Source: Chloroflexota bacterium (GTDB lineage: Bacteria > Chloroflexota > Dormibacteria > Dormibacterales > Dormibacteraceae). Taken from it: a DNA stretch of 64,000 bases. The notes beneath the pieces were generated by a model. That model saw only the letters and a program-made list of their open reading frames with translations, did not search any database and was not told the origin of the DNA. Made by a program: the position numbers and the translations under genes. Of this stretch, positions 31,985 to 42,713 are shown one piece after another. The stretch spans positions 1 through 64,000 of the forward strand of contig VBDR01000036.1 of assembly GCA_005882135.1 (NCBI GenBank), read 5' to 3'. How positions within the stretch are numbered: the stretch's first letter is position 1; the number at the start of each line of letters is the position of its first letter.

Positions 31985-32725
31985 TCACATCCTCATCTCA
32001 TGGAGGAACGCCAGGGATTTCAGGCGGCGGTCCAGGTGGTGCTCCAGCTGCGACTGCAGCACGCCTTCGATCGATGCCATCAGCGCCCCGTCAAGCTTCA
32101 CCCGCCGGTATGTCTCGAGGTCGCCCGAAGCCATCAGCCGCAGCACCTTGATCGTCGCCAGGGGGACGAGATCCATCGACGGCAGCGCGCACCGGTCGCA
32201 CAGAAAGCCCCCCGCCTCGGCGCTGAACGCCGCCGGCTTTGCGGCCAGCGGCCGCTCGCATGAGACGCATGCCATGAGCTGCGGCGCGTAGCCGAGCAGG
32301 TCGAGCGCCGACATCAAAAACCACGCTGAGGCGCGCCGGGGGTCGGTCTCGCGGGCGAGCTCGTCCATCGCCGTCACCGCCAGCTCGTAGACGCCTTCAA
32401 CCGGATGGCGGTCCTCGCATACGCGCTCCGCCAGCTCCGCGATCAGCGCCGCATGGGCCATCCGCACGACATCACCTTCGATCCGGTAGCCGGGCACGCG
32501 CTGGACCTGCGCGACGACGTCGAGCTCACCGCGACCCTTGGCCAGCAGCACGTCGACGTGTCCGTACAGCTCCAGCGACGGGCCCAGCTTCGACTCCGGG
32601 CGCCGCACGCCCTTGGCGATCGCGCCGACCTTGCCGTGATCGCGGGTCAGGAGCGTGAAGATGCGGTCGGCCTCGCCGTAGTCGAGCTTGCGCAGGACGA
32701 CGGCGCGGTCACGGTAGGTGGCCAG
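31985..32725 (-). CDS. recO: DNA repair protein RecO
   Basis: 246 residues starting [20 protein letters not shown], the RecO OB-fold. The helical and zinc part has GYAPQLMACVSCERPLAAKP and GGFLCDRCALPS, giving a four-Cys cluster, then ATIKVLRLMASGDL. RecO loads RecA with RecR in gap repair. The start appears to be CTG at 32725: GGAGGAG lies 4 nt upstream and the protein then begins exactly at the family's usual point. The only standard start, ATG 32800, would add 25 Arg/Gly-rich residues read antisense-like from the CNNM gene end. The gene overlaps the CNNM gene by 17 bp. Confidence 0.92.
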   Translation of the reverse strand: MATYRDRAVVLRKLDYGEADRIFTLLTRDHGKVGAIAKGVRRPESKLGPSLELYGHVDVLLAKGRGELDVVAQVQRVPGYRIEGDVVRMAHAALIAELAERVCEDRHPVEGVYELAVTAMDELARETDPRRASAWFLMSALDLLGYAPQLMACVSCERPLAAKPAAFSAEAGGFLCDRCALPSMDLVPLATIKVLRLMASGDLETYRRVKLDGALMASIEGVLQSQLEHHLDRRLKSLAFLHEMRM

Positions 32726-34061
32726 TCTGCTCCTCCACCCGGATCTCGCCCGCCCCGTCGTGACCGTGCACTTCGGTCGGCCACGGGTCCTGGGCGACAA
32801 GGCGGATGGTCTCGATCCGCCTCCCTCTCACCTTCTCGACGATCCAGCGCGCGCGACCCGACTGGAAGGAATCGCCTTCCTCTGCGATCTTGCCGAGCAT
32901 CGAATGCACGTAGCCGCCGACCGAGTCGTAGTCGCCCGACTCCTCGATCCCGAGATGAAGGCGCTCGTTCAGCTCTTCTAGCGGGAACCCCGCATCAACA
33001 CGCGCTTCGTGGTCGTTGACGATCACGAGCTGCTCCTGCTCGGCGGTGTCGTACTCGTCGCGGATCTCGCCCACGATCTCTTCGAGCAGGTCCTCCAACG
33101 TCACCAGGCCAGCGGTGCCGCCGTACTCGTCGACCACGATCATCATGTGGACTTTCTTCGTCCGCATCTCGTTCAGCAGCTCGTCAACCTTCTTCTGCTC
33201 CGGCGTGAACTCAATCGGCCGCAGCACCTTGTCCATGTCGAACTTCCGCGAGCTGGACAACGTGTAGAACAGCAGCAGGTCCTTGGTGTGGATGAGGCCG
33301 ATCACGTGGTCGATGTCGCGCTCGAAGACCGGCATCCTTGTGTGGCGGTGCTGCTTGAAAAGCTTGACGATGTCACGCAGCTGGGCTTCGCGGTCGACGG
33401 CGATGATGTCGGTGCGCGGAATCATGATCTCGCGCACGGTCTTGTCGCCGATCTCGATGATGCCGTGGATCATCTGGTGCTCCTGCTCTTCGATCACCCC
33501 CGCCTCTTCGGACACGTGCAGGGCGGTGATCAGCTCCTCCTCGGTCAGGTACGGAGCGCGCGCGGCTCGGCCGCCGGTCAGAGCCCTCGAGACGATCGTG
33601 ACCGCCCACAGGATCGGGCCGAGAAAGCTCGCCAGCCGGTCGACTGGAACCGCCGCGGCCAGGGCGACGCGCTCGGCGTGAGCGAGGGCGAGCGTCTTCG
33701 GAGTGACCTCGGCCACGATCAGCAAGACGATGGACAGCGCGACCGAATCCAGCAGCGTCAGCCACAACCGCCACTCGGGCGCCACGCCCCAACGCGTAAA
33801 CAGGGAGTCGCTCAGCAGGGCCGATGCGGTCGAGGCGACGATCAACGCCAGCGTGTTGGTGAACAGAACCGTCGACAGGAACCGATTGGGATCCGCGCGC
33901 AGCCGCTGCAGGATGGCCGCCGCCTGGCTTCCCTGCTCGGCCAGGTAGCGGACGCGCAAGCGACCGACCGACGTCAGCGCGGTCTCGGTACCGCTCGCAA
34001 ACGCAGCCAGCACGAAACAGAAGATCATGACGATGACTTCCATCCATTCCTGGGCGGTCAT
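32709..34061 (-). CDS. CNNM/CorC-type transporter with CBS domains (hemolysin C family)
   Basis: 450 residues. The CNNM/DUF21 membrane domain (four spans, residues 1-150) includes [20 protein letters not shown] and [24 protein letters not shown] pair follows ([20 protein letters not shown], then [20 protein letters not shown], then [20 protein letters not shown]). The C-terminal CorC_HlyC domain has [20 protein letters not shown]. Such proteins export Mg2+ or Co2+ or regulate it through nucleotide binding at the CBS pair. In many bacteria a relative lies near ybeY/era/recO, as here next to recO. Confidence 0.94.
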   Translation of the reverse strand: MTAQEWMEVIVMIFCFVLAAFASGTETALTSVGRLRVRYLAEQGSQAAAILQRLRADPNRFLSTVLFTNTLALIVASTASALLSDSLFTRWGVAPEWRLWLTLLDSVALSIVLLIVAEVTPKTLALAHAERVALAAAVPVDRLASFLGPILWAVTIVSRALTGGRAARAPYLTEEELITALHVSEEAGVIEEQEHQMIHGIIEIGDKTVREIMIPRTDIIAVDREAQLRDIVKLFKQHRHTRMPVFERDIDHVIGLIHTKDLLLFYTLSSSRKFDMDKVLRPIEFTPEQKKVDELLNEMRTKKVHMMIVVDEYGGTAGLVTLEDLLEEIVGEIRDEYDTAEQEQLVIVNDHEARVDAGFPLEELNERLHLGIEESGDYDSVGGYVHSMLGKIAEEGDSFQSGRARWIVEKVRGRRIETIRLVAQDPWPTEVHGHDGAGEIRVEEQTGHLP

Positions 34062-34070
34062 CGGGACGAA

Positions 34071-35060
34071 CTAACGGAAGAGCTCGCTGACGCTCCGGTT
34101 CTCGTGTACCCGGATGATCGCTTCAGCGAGAAGTGGCGCCACCGACAGCACCTTCAGCGGCGCGCCCAGCTTTTCAGGCGGGATGGGCACGGTATCGGTC
34201 ACGATCACCTCTTCCACGTCGGCATTCTTCAGCCTCTCGAGGGCGTCGCCGGTCAGCACCGGATGCGTCGCCGCGATGAGCACTCTGTTCGCGCCCTGCT
34301 GCCGCAGGGCGGCGGCCAGCTTGGAGACGGTGCCGCCGGTGGTGATGATGTCCTCGACCACCACGCAGTCACGCCCCTTAACGTCACCTGAGACCGCGAT
34401 CACCTCGACCGACTGCTCGTCGGGGCGGCGTTTGTAGCCGAATGCGATCGGCGCCCCGAGATCGTTGGCCACGGCCTCGGCCCGGCGGCCGCCGCCGGCG
34501 TCGGGGGCGACGATGGTGAGGTGTTTCAGGTTCATTGTCTTCAGGTGCTCGGCGAAGATGCGGTGCGGCGACAGGTGGTCGGTCGGGACGTCGAAAAAGC
34601 CCTCGATGGCTTCCGCGTGCAGGTCGAACAGGAGCAGGCGGTCGGCCCCGGCCAGGGTGATGAAGTTCGCGATCAGCTTGGCCGAGATCGGCTCGCGGGG
34701 CTGGGTCTTGCGCTCCTTCCGCGCGTACCCGTAATAGGGGATGACCGCGGTCACCCTGCCGGCCGACGCGCGGCGCAGCGCGTCGAGGATGATGAACAGC
34801 TCCATCAGGTGCTCGTTCACCGGCGGGCTCGTGGGCTGGATCACGAACACGTCGTGGCCGCGCATCGAGTCCTCGATCTTGACGTTGATCTCGCCGTCGG
34901 GAAAGTGACGCAGCCGTGGATCGGTGAGCTGGACGTCAAGGATCTCGGCGATGCCGGCGGCCAGCTTCGGGTTGGCGCCGCCTGAGATCAGCTTGAGCTC
35001 GCCCCAGGGCGAGGTTTCAGTCCCGGTGTACTCGACGGCGGTCTGGAGCCTCCCGATCAA
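34071..35060 (-). CDS. prs: Ribose-phosphate pyrophosphokinase (PRPP synthetase)
   Basis: 329 residues. LKLISGGANPKLAAGIAEIL begins the family core. Next come RHFPDGEINVKIEDSMRGHD, IPYYGYARKERKTQPREPIS (ATP loop), LLLFDLHAEAIEGFFDVPTD, IVAPDAGGGRRAEAVANDLG and the PRPP loop CVVVEDIITTGGTVSKLAAA. It makes PRPP for nucleotides, His and Trp. Its start is TTG within a TTGA overlap with the glmU stop, so the two are translationally coupled; about 20 residues precede the usual start. Confidence 0.97.
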   Translation of the reverse strand: MIGRLQTAVEYTGTETSPWGELKLISGGANPKLAAGIAEILDVQLTDPRLRHFPDGEINVKIEDSMRGHDVFVIQPTSPPVNEHLMELFIILDALRRASAGRVTAVIPYYGYARKERKTQPREPISAKLIANFITLAGADRLLLFDLHAEAIEGFFDVPTDHLSPHRIFAEHLKTMNLKHLTIVAPDAGGGRRAEAVANDLGAPIAFGYKRRPDEQSVEVIAVSGDVKGRDCVVVEDIITTGGTVSKLAAALRQQGANRVLIAATHPVLTGDALERLKNADVEEVIVTDTVPIPPEKLGAPLKVLSVAPLLAEAIIRVHENRSVSELFR

Positions 35061-36388
35061 GGGGTGTCCGAACTCGAATCCGGGGAACTCACAGCTTTTC
35101 TCCGTACCACCCTAGCTGGAACTCCAACGGCTGTCGCGCCGTCGGGCACGTCTTTCGTCACCACCGAACCGGCTCCGGTGCGCGCGCGCTTGCCCAGTTT
35201 GACGGGCGCGACCAGCATCGTGTCCACGCCCACGAAGGCGCCGTCTCCGATCTCCGTCCGATTCTTGTTGGTGCCGTCGAAATTGGCCGTAATCGTACCG
35301 GCGCCGATGTTGGCGTCCGCGCCGAGATCGGTGTCGCCAAGGTAAGAGACATGCGGGACCTTGCTGCGGGGGCCGACTTTGGTCCGGACCAGCTCGGTGA
35401 AGCTGCCGATGTGGACGTCCTCCGCGATCTCCGTGCCCGGGCGGAGCTTGGCGAAGGGGCCGCAGTCGGAGCGGTCGCCGAGCCTCGCGTCCTCTATATA
35501 GACATGCGGGCCGATGTGGCATTCGGAACCGATATGCGTCTCGCCCTTCAGGACCGTGAAGGGCTCGATCACCGTGTCCTGGCCGATGGTGACCGCGGCG
35601 TCGATGAAAGTGGTGTCCGGGTCGACGATGGTGGCGCCCCCGAGCATGCACCGCTCGAGCAGGCGCCGGCGCAAGATATCCGTCGCCGCCGCGAGGCGGA
35701 TGCGGTCCTTGACGCCCATCGCCTCACGTGGATCGTCCAGCTTGACGATCGTCACCGGCTTCAGGTGCAGGAAAACATCGGGGAGGTAGAACTCGCCCGC
35801 TTTGTTGTCGTCCTTGACCTTGTCGAGCTCGTCGACCAGCCGGCTGCCGTCGAAGCAATAGAGGCCGACGTTGAACTCGTGAACCTGCGCGCGCAGCTCC
35901 CTGGTGGCGTCCTTGCGCTCAACGATGCGCTCGAGTGAGCCGTCCTTGGCGCGTACGATGCGGCCGTCGTCGCGGCTCGGATCCTCGACGCTGGCGATGC
36001 TCGCCGGCGCGTCCCCTTCCTGTTGCGCGTGGATCACCCTGAGGATGCTTGCCGCCGTGAGGAGTGGCGAATCCCCGTTGACGACAAGGACCTGGCGTCC
36101 GCGAAGCTCGCCTTGCGGGATCTGCCGCAGCGCGTGGGCGGTGCCTTTCGGATCGCGCTGGTAGACGAGCTCGACCCGCCCGTCGAGATGCGCCGCGACG
36201 TCGGCGTGATGCGGGTTCGCGATCACCTTGACGTCCTTGTCACGGGTGACGCCGGCCTCGCGGACCGCCTCGAGGACCCAATCGATCATCGGACGGCCGC
36301 AGATCGGATGGAGGACTTTGGGAATCCGCGATCGCATTCGGGTGCCGTGGCCGGCGGCGAGTACGACCGCAATCAGGGTGGGGCTCAG
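35057..36388 (-). CDS. glmU: Bifunctional UDP-GlcNAc pyrophosphorylase / GlcN-1-P acetyltransferase
   Basis: The N-terminal pyrophosphorylase carries LIAVVLAAGHGTRMRSRIPK, the nucleotide-binding signature, then VLVVNGDSPLL and FNVGLYCFDG. The C-terminal left-handed beta helix has repeated hexapeptides (PDTTFIDAAVTIGQDTVIEP, then IGAGTITANFDGTNKNRTEI) and TGAGSVVTKDVPDGATAVGV. The signature lies upstream of the first ATG (36337) and the open frame back to the repeat contains no ATG, GTG or TTG. So initiation must be at CTG 36388 or 36376, or at the adjacent ATT. It makes UDP-GlcNAc for peptidoglycan. Confidence 0.94.
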   Translation of the reverse strand: MSPTLIAVVLAAGHGTRMRSRIPKVLHPICGRPMIDWVLEAVREAGVTRDKDVKVIANPHHADVAAHLDGRVELVYQRDPKGTAHALRQIPQGELRGRQVLVVNGDSPLLTAASILRVIHAQQEGDAPASIASVEDPSRDDGRIVRAKDGSLERIVERKDATRELRAQVHEFNVGLYCFDGSRLVDELDKVKDDNKAGEFYLPDVFLHLKPVTIVKLDDPREAMGVKDRIRLAAATDILRRRLLERCMLGGATIVDPDTTFIDAAVTIGQDTVIEPFTVLKGETHIGSECHIGPHVYIEDARLGDRSDCGPFAKLRPGTEIAEDVHIGSFTELVRTKVGPRSKVPHVSYLGDTDLGADANIGAGTITANFDGTNKNRTEIGDGAFVGVDTMLVAPVKLGKRARTGAGSVVTKDVPDGATAVGVPARVVRRKAVSSPDSSSDTP

Positions 36389-36408
36389 CTTGTGCCGATT
36401 ATGGCATG

Positions 36409-36451
36409 CCCCTCCGGCGCCTTCGGCGCCACCTCCCGATAAATGGGGAGG
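36409..36451 (-). repeat. Dispersed palindromic repeat, copy 7 (between glmU and lon)
   Basis: Minus strand reads CCTCCCCATTTATCGGGAGG, then GGCGCC/GGCGCC around GAA, ending GGAGGGGC. It occupies most of the divergent glmU-lon gap, so it lies in the 5' leader or promoter of both; its terminal GGAGGGG is 20 nt before the putative CTG start of glmU. Confidence 0.88.
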
Positions 36452-36485
36452 ACGCGTCCGGTTGGGGGCGTAGCATCACGTTCTT

Positions 36486-38978
<2,493 letters not shown>

Positions 38979-39614
38979 GGGCGGCCGCGATCAGGTGATC
39001 GGCGAGGTGCGGATTCTTCGGTAGCAGCGAACCATGCAGATAGGTTCCGATGATGCCTCCCTGCACGCATCCCTCCCGGCGGTCGGAGCCGTTGTTGCCC
39101 TTGCCGAGCAGGACTTTGCCGAGCGGCTTGGCGTCCCGGCCGAGAAACGTCCTTCCACTGTGGTTTTCAAAACCCACCAGCGTGCTGGGCGAGAGGTTCT
39201 CCAGGTCGGCCTGGACGACAACGTCGCCGATGAAGCGCTTCTTCCCAGCCTCGGTCCTGACGTCGATCAGGCCGATGCCGTCGAAGCGTTCGCCGTCGGC
39301 GGTCTGGTAGTAGTGGCCGAGCAGCTGGTAGCCCCCGCAAACCGCGAGGATCTGGGCGCCGTTCCCAACCGCGCGCTGTAGTGACTCCTGCTTGAACTGT
39401 CTGAGGTCGTCATAGATCAGGGCCTGCTCGCGATCCTGGCCGCCACCAAAGAAAAAGATGTCGACGTCCGCCATGGCGTCGGTGGCGCCCCTGCCCAGCT
39501 CGACGAGCCTCGCTTCATGCCCATGCCACTCCGCCCGCCGCAGCAGCGTGAGGATGTTGCCGCGGTCGCCATAGATGTTCATGAGGTCCGGGTAGAGCCA
39601 ACCGACCGTCAGCT

Positions 39615-40982
39615 TCACGTTTCCCAGTATGGCTGCGCCCATCCGCGCCTCACCAGCTCCGCCCTCAGGTCGAGCATCGCCGTGTAGGTGCAGAGCAGGA
39701 ACGCGGTGTCGCCTTCATTCGTGGACTTGATCAGCTGGTCGAGCGCCTTGCCTGGATCCGGCTGCGGCGGCTCGGCGGCGACACCCGCGTATTTGAGCCG
39801 GACCGCGAGGTCATGCGCGCGCACGCCCGCGGGGATGACGACGCTCGCTCTGTCCTTCAGCTGCTCGAAGTCGACGTCCCAGATCCAGGACACGTCGGTG
39901 CCGTCGGCCTTGCGGTCGTTGAGGCCGATGACGAAGTTCTTGCCGTTGGCGAGCTCGACCGCGGTGCGCACGGTCTCGTTAAAGCCGGCTGGATTCTTGG
40001 AGAGCACCAGGATCAGGTGGCGACCGCGGAAGTCGACGCGTTCCTGGCGGCCGAATGCAGCCTTGAAAGTGCGCAGCCGCTCGGCGATGTAAGCCGCCTC
40101 GAGGCCGATGCTGCACGCCGTGGCGTATGCGGCGAGCACGTTGTAACAGTTGTAGAGACCGCCTAGCGGCATTTCGATTCGCGTGCCGCCGATGGTGAGA
40201 GCGAGGCTGTCGAATCCAGTCAGGGTGATTGTGGTCGCGGTGATATCAGGGGTCGGGCGGGCAAAGTCCTGATTCGGGCAGCGGTACACGCCGTCGTGCC
40301 CGACATAGACGGCGTCGAAGATGAGGCTCGAGCCGCATTTCGGGCAGGTGCGAGCGTCTGCGGCGTGCGGGAGCGTCTTCGAGGCGATCGAGGTGTCGTC
40401 GAGGCCGAACCAGAGCGGAGGCGTGGGCAGGCTGAGCCCGATCTCGGCCACGCGAGGGTCGTCTGCATTGAGGATGGCGCGGCCGGTCTCCGGTTGCGCG
40501 CTGAGCGCGTGCTCGATCTTTTTCGCGATCGACTCGAGCTCGCCGTAGCGGTCGAGCTGGTCGCGGAACAGGTTCAGGACGAGTGTCGACCTGGGCTGTA
40601 TCTCGTCCACTGCCCTGGGCAGGCTCGCCTCGTCGATCTCGAAAACTCCCCAGTCCGCCTTCAGCGTCCCGTTGGCGTCCGCGCGGTTGAGTGCCGCGGC
40701 CGTGGCGCCGAAGATGAGGTTGGCTCCGGAGCGGTTCGAAACCACCCTGTGCCCAGCGCCTTCGAGCAGCCAGCTGACGAGGCGGGCGGTCGTGGTTTTG
40801 CCGTTGGTGCCGGTGATGACGACCGAGCCCTGGGTCAGGTCGTGCGCGAGACGGGTGAGGATCTTCGGATCGATGGCGCGCGCCACGTCGCCGGGCAGCG
40901 TCGTGCCGCCGCCGCGCTTCGTGACGCGGCTGAGTGCGCCGGTGGCCTTCCCGGCCCAGACCGCTGCGGTCTTGCGAATCAC
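39615..40982 (-). CDS. murT: Lipid II isoglutaminyl synthase, Mur-ligase subunit MurT
   Basis: 455 residues. Mur-ligase ATP loop SVVITGTNGKTTTARLVSWL, then FEIDEASLPRAVDEIQPRST and LVLNLFRDQLDRYGELESIA, and a C-terminal DUF1727 domain (LSKNPAGFNETVRTAVEL). The zinc ribbon inserted in the central domain reads TCPKCGSSLIF then YRCPNQDFARP: three Cys, with Gln where the fourth Cys normally stands. GTG 40982 overlaps the ispE stop as GTGA. It forms the amidation enzyme with GatD. Confidence 0.95.
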   Translation of the reverse strand: MIRKTAAVWAGKATGALSRVTKRGGGTTLPGDVARAIDPKILTRLAHDLTQGSVVITGTNGKTTTARLVSWLLEGAGHRVVSNRSGANLIFGATAAALNRADANGTLKADWGVFEIDEASLPRAVDEIQPRSTLVLNLFRDQLDRYGELESIAKKIEHALSAQPETGRAILNADDPRVAEIGLSLPTPPLWFGLDDTSIASKTLPHAADARTCPKCGSSLIFDAVYVGHDGVYRCPNQDFARPTPDITATTITLTGFDSLALTIGGTRIEMPLGGLYNCYNVLAAYATACSIGLEAAYIAERLRTFKAAFGRQERVDFRGRHLILVLSKNPAGFNETVRTAVELANGKNFVIGLNDRKADGTDVSWIWDVDFEQLKDRASVVIPAGVRAHDLAVRLKYAGVAAEPPQPDPGKALDQLIKSTNEGDTAFLLCTYTAMLDLRAELVRRGWAQPYWET

Positions 40983-41731
40983 GCCCAGCGCGCGACCGCG
41001 CGCGTGACGTCCGTCCAGCAATCGAGCTTGGCGATGGTTTGCCTTCCTTCTTCTTCGGTTTTCGTGCGCTTGAAGAACGCGGAGCCGCTGCCGGTCATTT
41101 GCCAGCCGGGGCCCAGGCTGGCGGCGAAGCTCTTGAGCCGCGGTTCGAAGTGTTCAGCGGCTCGCTGGAGCTGGTTTGGCCCTTCGCCCTTCACGTCGTC
41201 CCATGCACGGTACACGTCGGCCGTCGATAGCTCGATCCTTGGCCAGGCCAGGGCAAACCATGCCGGCTCCGACCGCACCGGCGCCAGGCGCTCGCCGCGC
41301 CCCTCGGCCCGCGCCCGGCCGCCGGTCAAAAAGAACGGAACGTCGGAGCCGAGGACGAGCGCGATCGCCGCCAGGTCGACGTCGAGCGCAAACATCCTCT
41401 TCAGGGCCCTCAGCGCTGTCGCCGCGTCGGAGCTGGCGCCGCCCATGCCGGAGCCGGGCGGGATGCGCTTGTGCAGGTGAAAGCGGGCAGACAAAGTGTG
41501 CTTGACTGCCTGCTCCAGCGCGCGATGGGCCAACAGCACCGAGTTTTCGATCGCGTTGACGTCGAAACCCGACGCGGTGAGACTGGTTTTGCTCGCCGGT
41601 TCGACCTCCAGGAGGTCGTGAAGCTCGATCGCCTGGAAGGTGGTGCGCAGCTCGTGGAAACCGTCGCTGTGGCGGCCGATGACCTCGAGGTCGAGGTTGA
41701 GCTTGGCTCGCGCGGGCAGCGCGAGGGTCAA
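40979..41731 (-). CDS. ispE: 4-diphosphocytidyl-2-C-methyl-D-erythritol kinase
   Basis: 250 residues from TTG 41731, which has CGGGGTG just upstream. ALPARAKLNLDLEVIGRHSD, then GFHELRTTFQAIELHDLLEV, is the IspE N-terminus; PPGSGMGGASSDAATALRAL is the GHMP ATP loop, followed by LGSDVPFFLTGGRARAEG. The C-terminal MTGSGSAFFK is GHMP motif 3. It phosphorylates CDP-ME in the non-mevalonate isoprenoid pathway. GTGA overlap couples it to murT, linking isoprenoid supply with lipid II modification. Confidence 0.95.
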   Translation of the reverse strand: MTLALPARAKLNLDLEVIGRHSDGFHELRTTFQAIELHDLLEVEPASKTSLTASGFDVNAIENSVLLAHRALEQAVKHTLSARFHLHKRIPPGSGMGGASSDAATALRALKRMFALDVDLAAIALVLGSDVPFFLTGGRARAEGRGERLAPVRSEPAWFALAWPRIELSTADVYRAWDDVKGEGPNQLQRAAEHFEPRLKSFAASLGPGWQMTGSGSAFFKRTKTEEEGRQTIAKLDCWTDVTRAVARWA

Positions 41732-41745
41732 TTCACCCCGCGAAG

Positions 41746-42303
41746 TCAGAGGCTTCGCCTGGACTTCGCGGGGACCCCTGGGACGACGATCGGCTTCAGA
41801 CCTGCCCGGTACCTGACCGCGCGATCTTTGTAATGCTGCGCCGTGGTGCCGACCCAGTGGTTGGACGAGCCGTCCAAGGATTTCTTGACCGTGGCCGGAA
41901 CGCCGGCGGCCATATGTCCAGAGGGGATGGCCACGCCCTCCTCCAGGACCGCGCCCGCCGCAAGCATGGAGCCCGCACCGAGGCGGCTGCGCTGAAGCAT
42001 GGTCGCGCCCATCCCGACCAGGGCCCCCTGCTCGACGACGCAGCCTTCGAGCTGCGCGGAGTGGCCGACGCTGGCGTTGCGCTCGATCACTGTCGGCAGG
42101 TTTTCCGCGCAGTGGATGACCGCGTTGTCCTGGATGTTGGCGCCCTCGCCAACTTTGATCGTCGCCTCGTCGCCTCTCAGCACCGCGCCGAACCAGACGC
42201 TGGCGCCGGCCTCGACCTCCACGTCGCCGATGAGGACCGCGGTTGGCGCGATGTAGGCGTCGGGGTGCACCTTGGGGCGCCGCCCGCCAAGCTCGAACTC
42301 CAC
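41746..42303 (-). CDS. Gamma-carbonic anhydrase-like hexapeptide-repeat protein
   Basis: 185 residues forming a left-handed beta helix: AYIAPTAVLIGDVEVEAGAS, VWFGAVLRGDEATIKVGEGA, NIQDNAVIHCAENLP and VGHSAQLEGCVVEQGALVGM. Of the three zinc His of gamma-carbonic anhydrases, those in VIH and VGH are present. The third, normally in an LHG turn, is replaced by Glu (LEG). CO2 hydration is therefore uncertain, and it may be a structural or non-catalytic relative. GTG start. It lies 14 bp before ispE. Confidence 0.88.
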   Translation of the reverse strand: MEFELGGRRPKVHPDAYIAPTAVLIGDVEVEAGASVWFGAVLRGDEATIKVGEGANIQDNAVIHCAENLPTVIERNASVGHSAQLEGCVVEQGALVGMGATMLQRSRLGAGSMLAAGAVLEEGVAIPSGHMAAGVPATVKKSLDGSSNHWVGTTAQHYKDRAVRYRAGLKPIVVPGVPAKSRRSL

Positions 42304-42310
42304 TGGCCCC

Positions 42311-42316
42311 TATAAT
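42311..42316 (+). promoter_or_regulatory. Perfect TATAAT -10 box upstream of rpsT
   Basis: TATAAT at 42311-42316 lies 41 bp before the rpsT start in the 53-bp divergent gap to the gamma-carbonic anhydrase gene. No good -35 is found 17 bp upstream, where the sequence is already inside the divergent gene. Confidence 0.5.
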
Positions 42317-42356
42317 CCTATCTTCGTGAGTTTGAACTCCCTCCTGAGGTTCTCGC

Positions 42357-42710
42357 GTGGCTAAACGAACCGCTTCGGCAAAGAAGCAGGCTCGCGCGGG
42401 CGCGCGGCGCGCGACCCGAAACCGGGGAACCCGCTCCGAGGTCAAGACCCTGATCGTCAAGGCCCGGCGCTCGTTGGGTGAGACCTCGGGCGACGAGTCC
42501 GAACGCGCGGCCACCATGGTCGAAGCGCTGCGCGCGCTCGACCGCGCCGCCGCCAAAGGCGTCCTTCACCCGAACAACTCCGCCCGGCGCAAGTCGCGCT
42601 TGGCCCGGCAGCTGGCGAAGCTGGCGGTCGCGGGCCCGGCTCCCGCCAAGGCCAAGAAGGGCGGTGCCGCGGCCAGGCCAACCCCCGCTCCTGCCGCCAA
42701 GAAGAGGTAG
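42357..42710 (+). CDS. rpsT: 30S ribosomal protein S20 (bS20)
   Basis: 117 residues from GTG. AKRTASAKKQARAGARRATR, then NRGTRSEVKTLIVKARRSL and the conserved AAAKGVLHPNNSARRKSRLA, give the bS20 three-helix bundle. A Lys/Ala/Pro-rich C-terminal tail of about 25 residues extends past the usual 85-90. It binds 16S rRNA early in 30S assembly. It is convergent with holA, 3 bp apart, the classic holA-rpsT neighbourhood. Confidence 0.96.
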   Translation: MAKRTASAKKQARAGARRATRNRGTRSEVKTLIVKARRSLGETSGDESERAATMVEALRALDRAAAKGVLHPNNSARRKSRLARQLAKLAVAGPAPAKAKKGGAAARPTPAPAAKKR

Positions 42711-42713
42711 GTT

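Noticed and set aside
33009..34391. Open frame of 460 codons antisense to the CNNM and prs genes
   Set aside because: Crosses two clear genes and is His/Gln/Asp-rich low-complexity sequence typical of a shadow frame.
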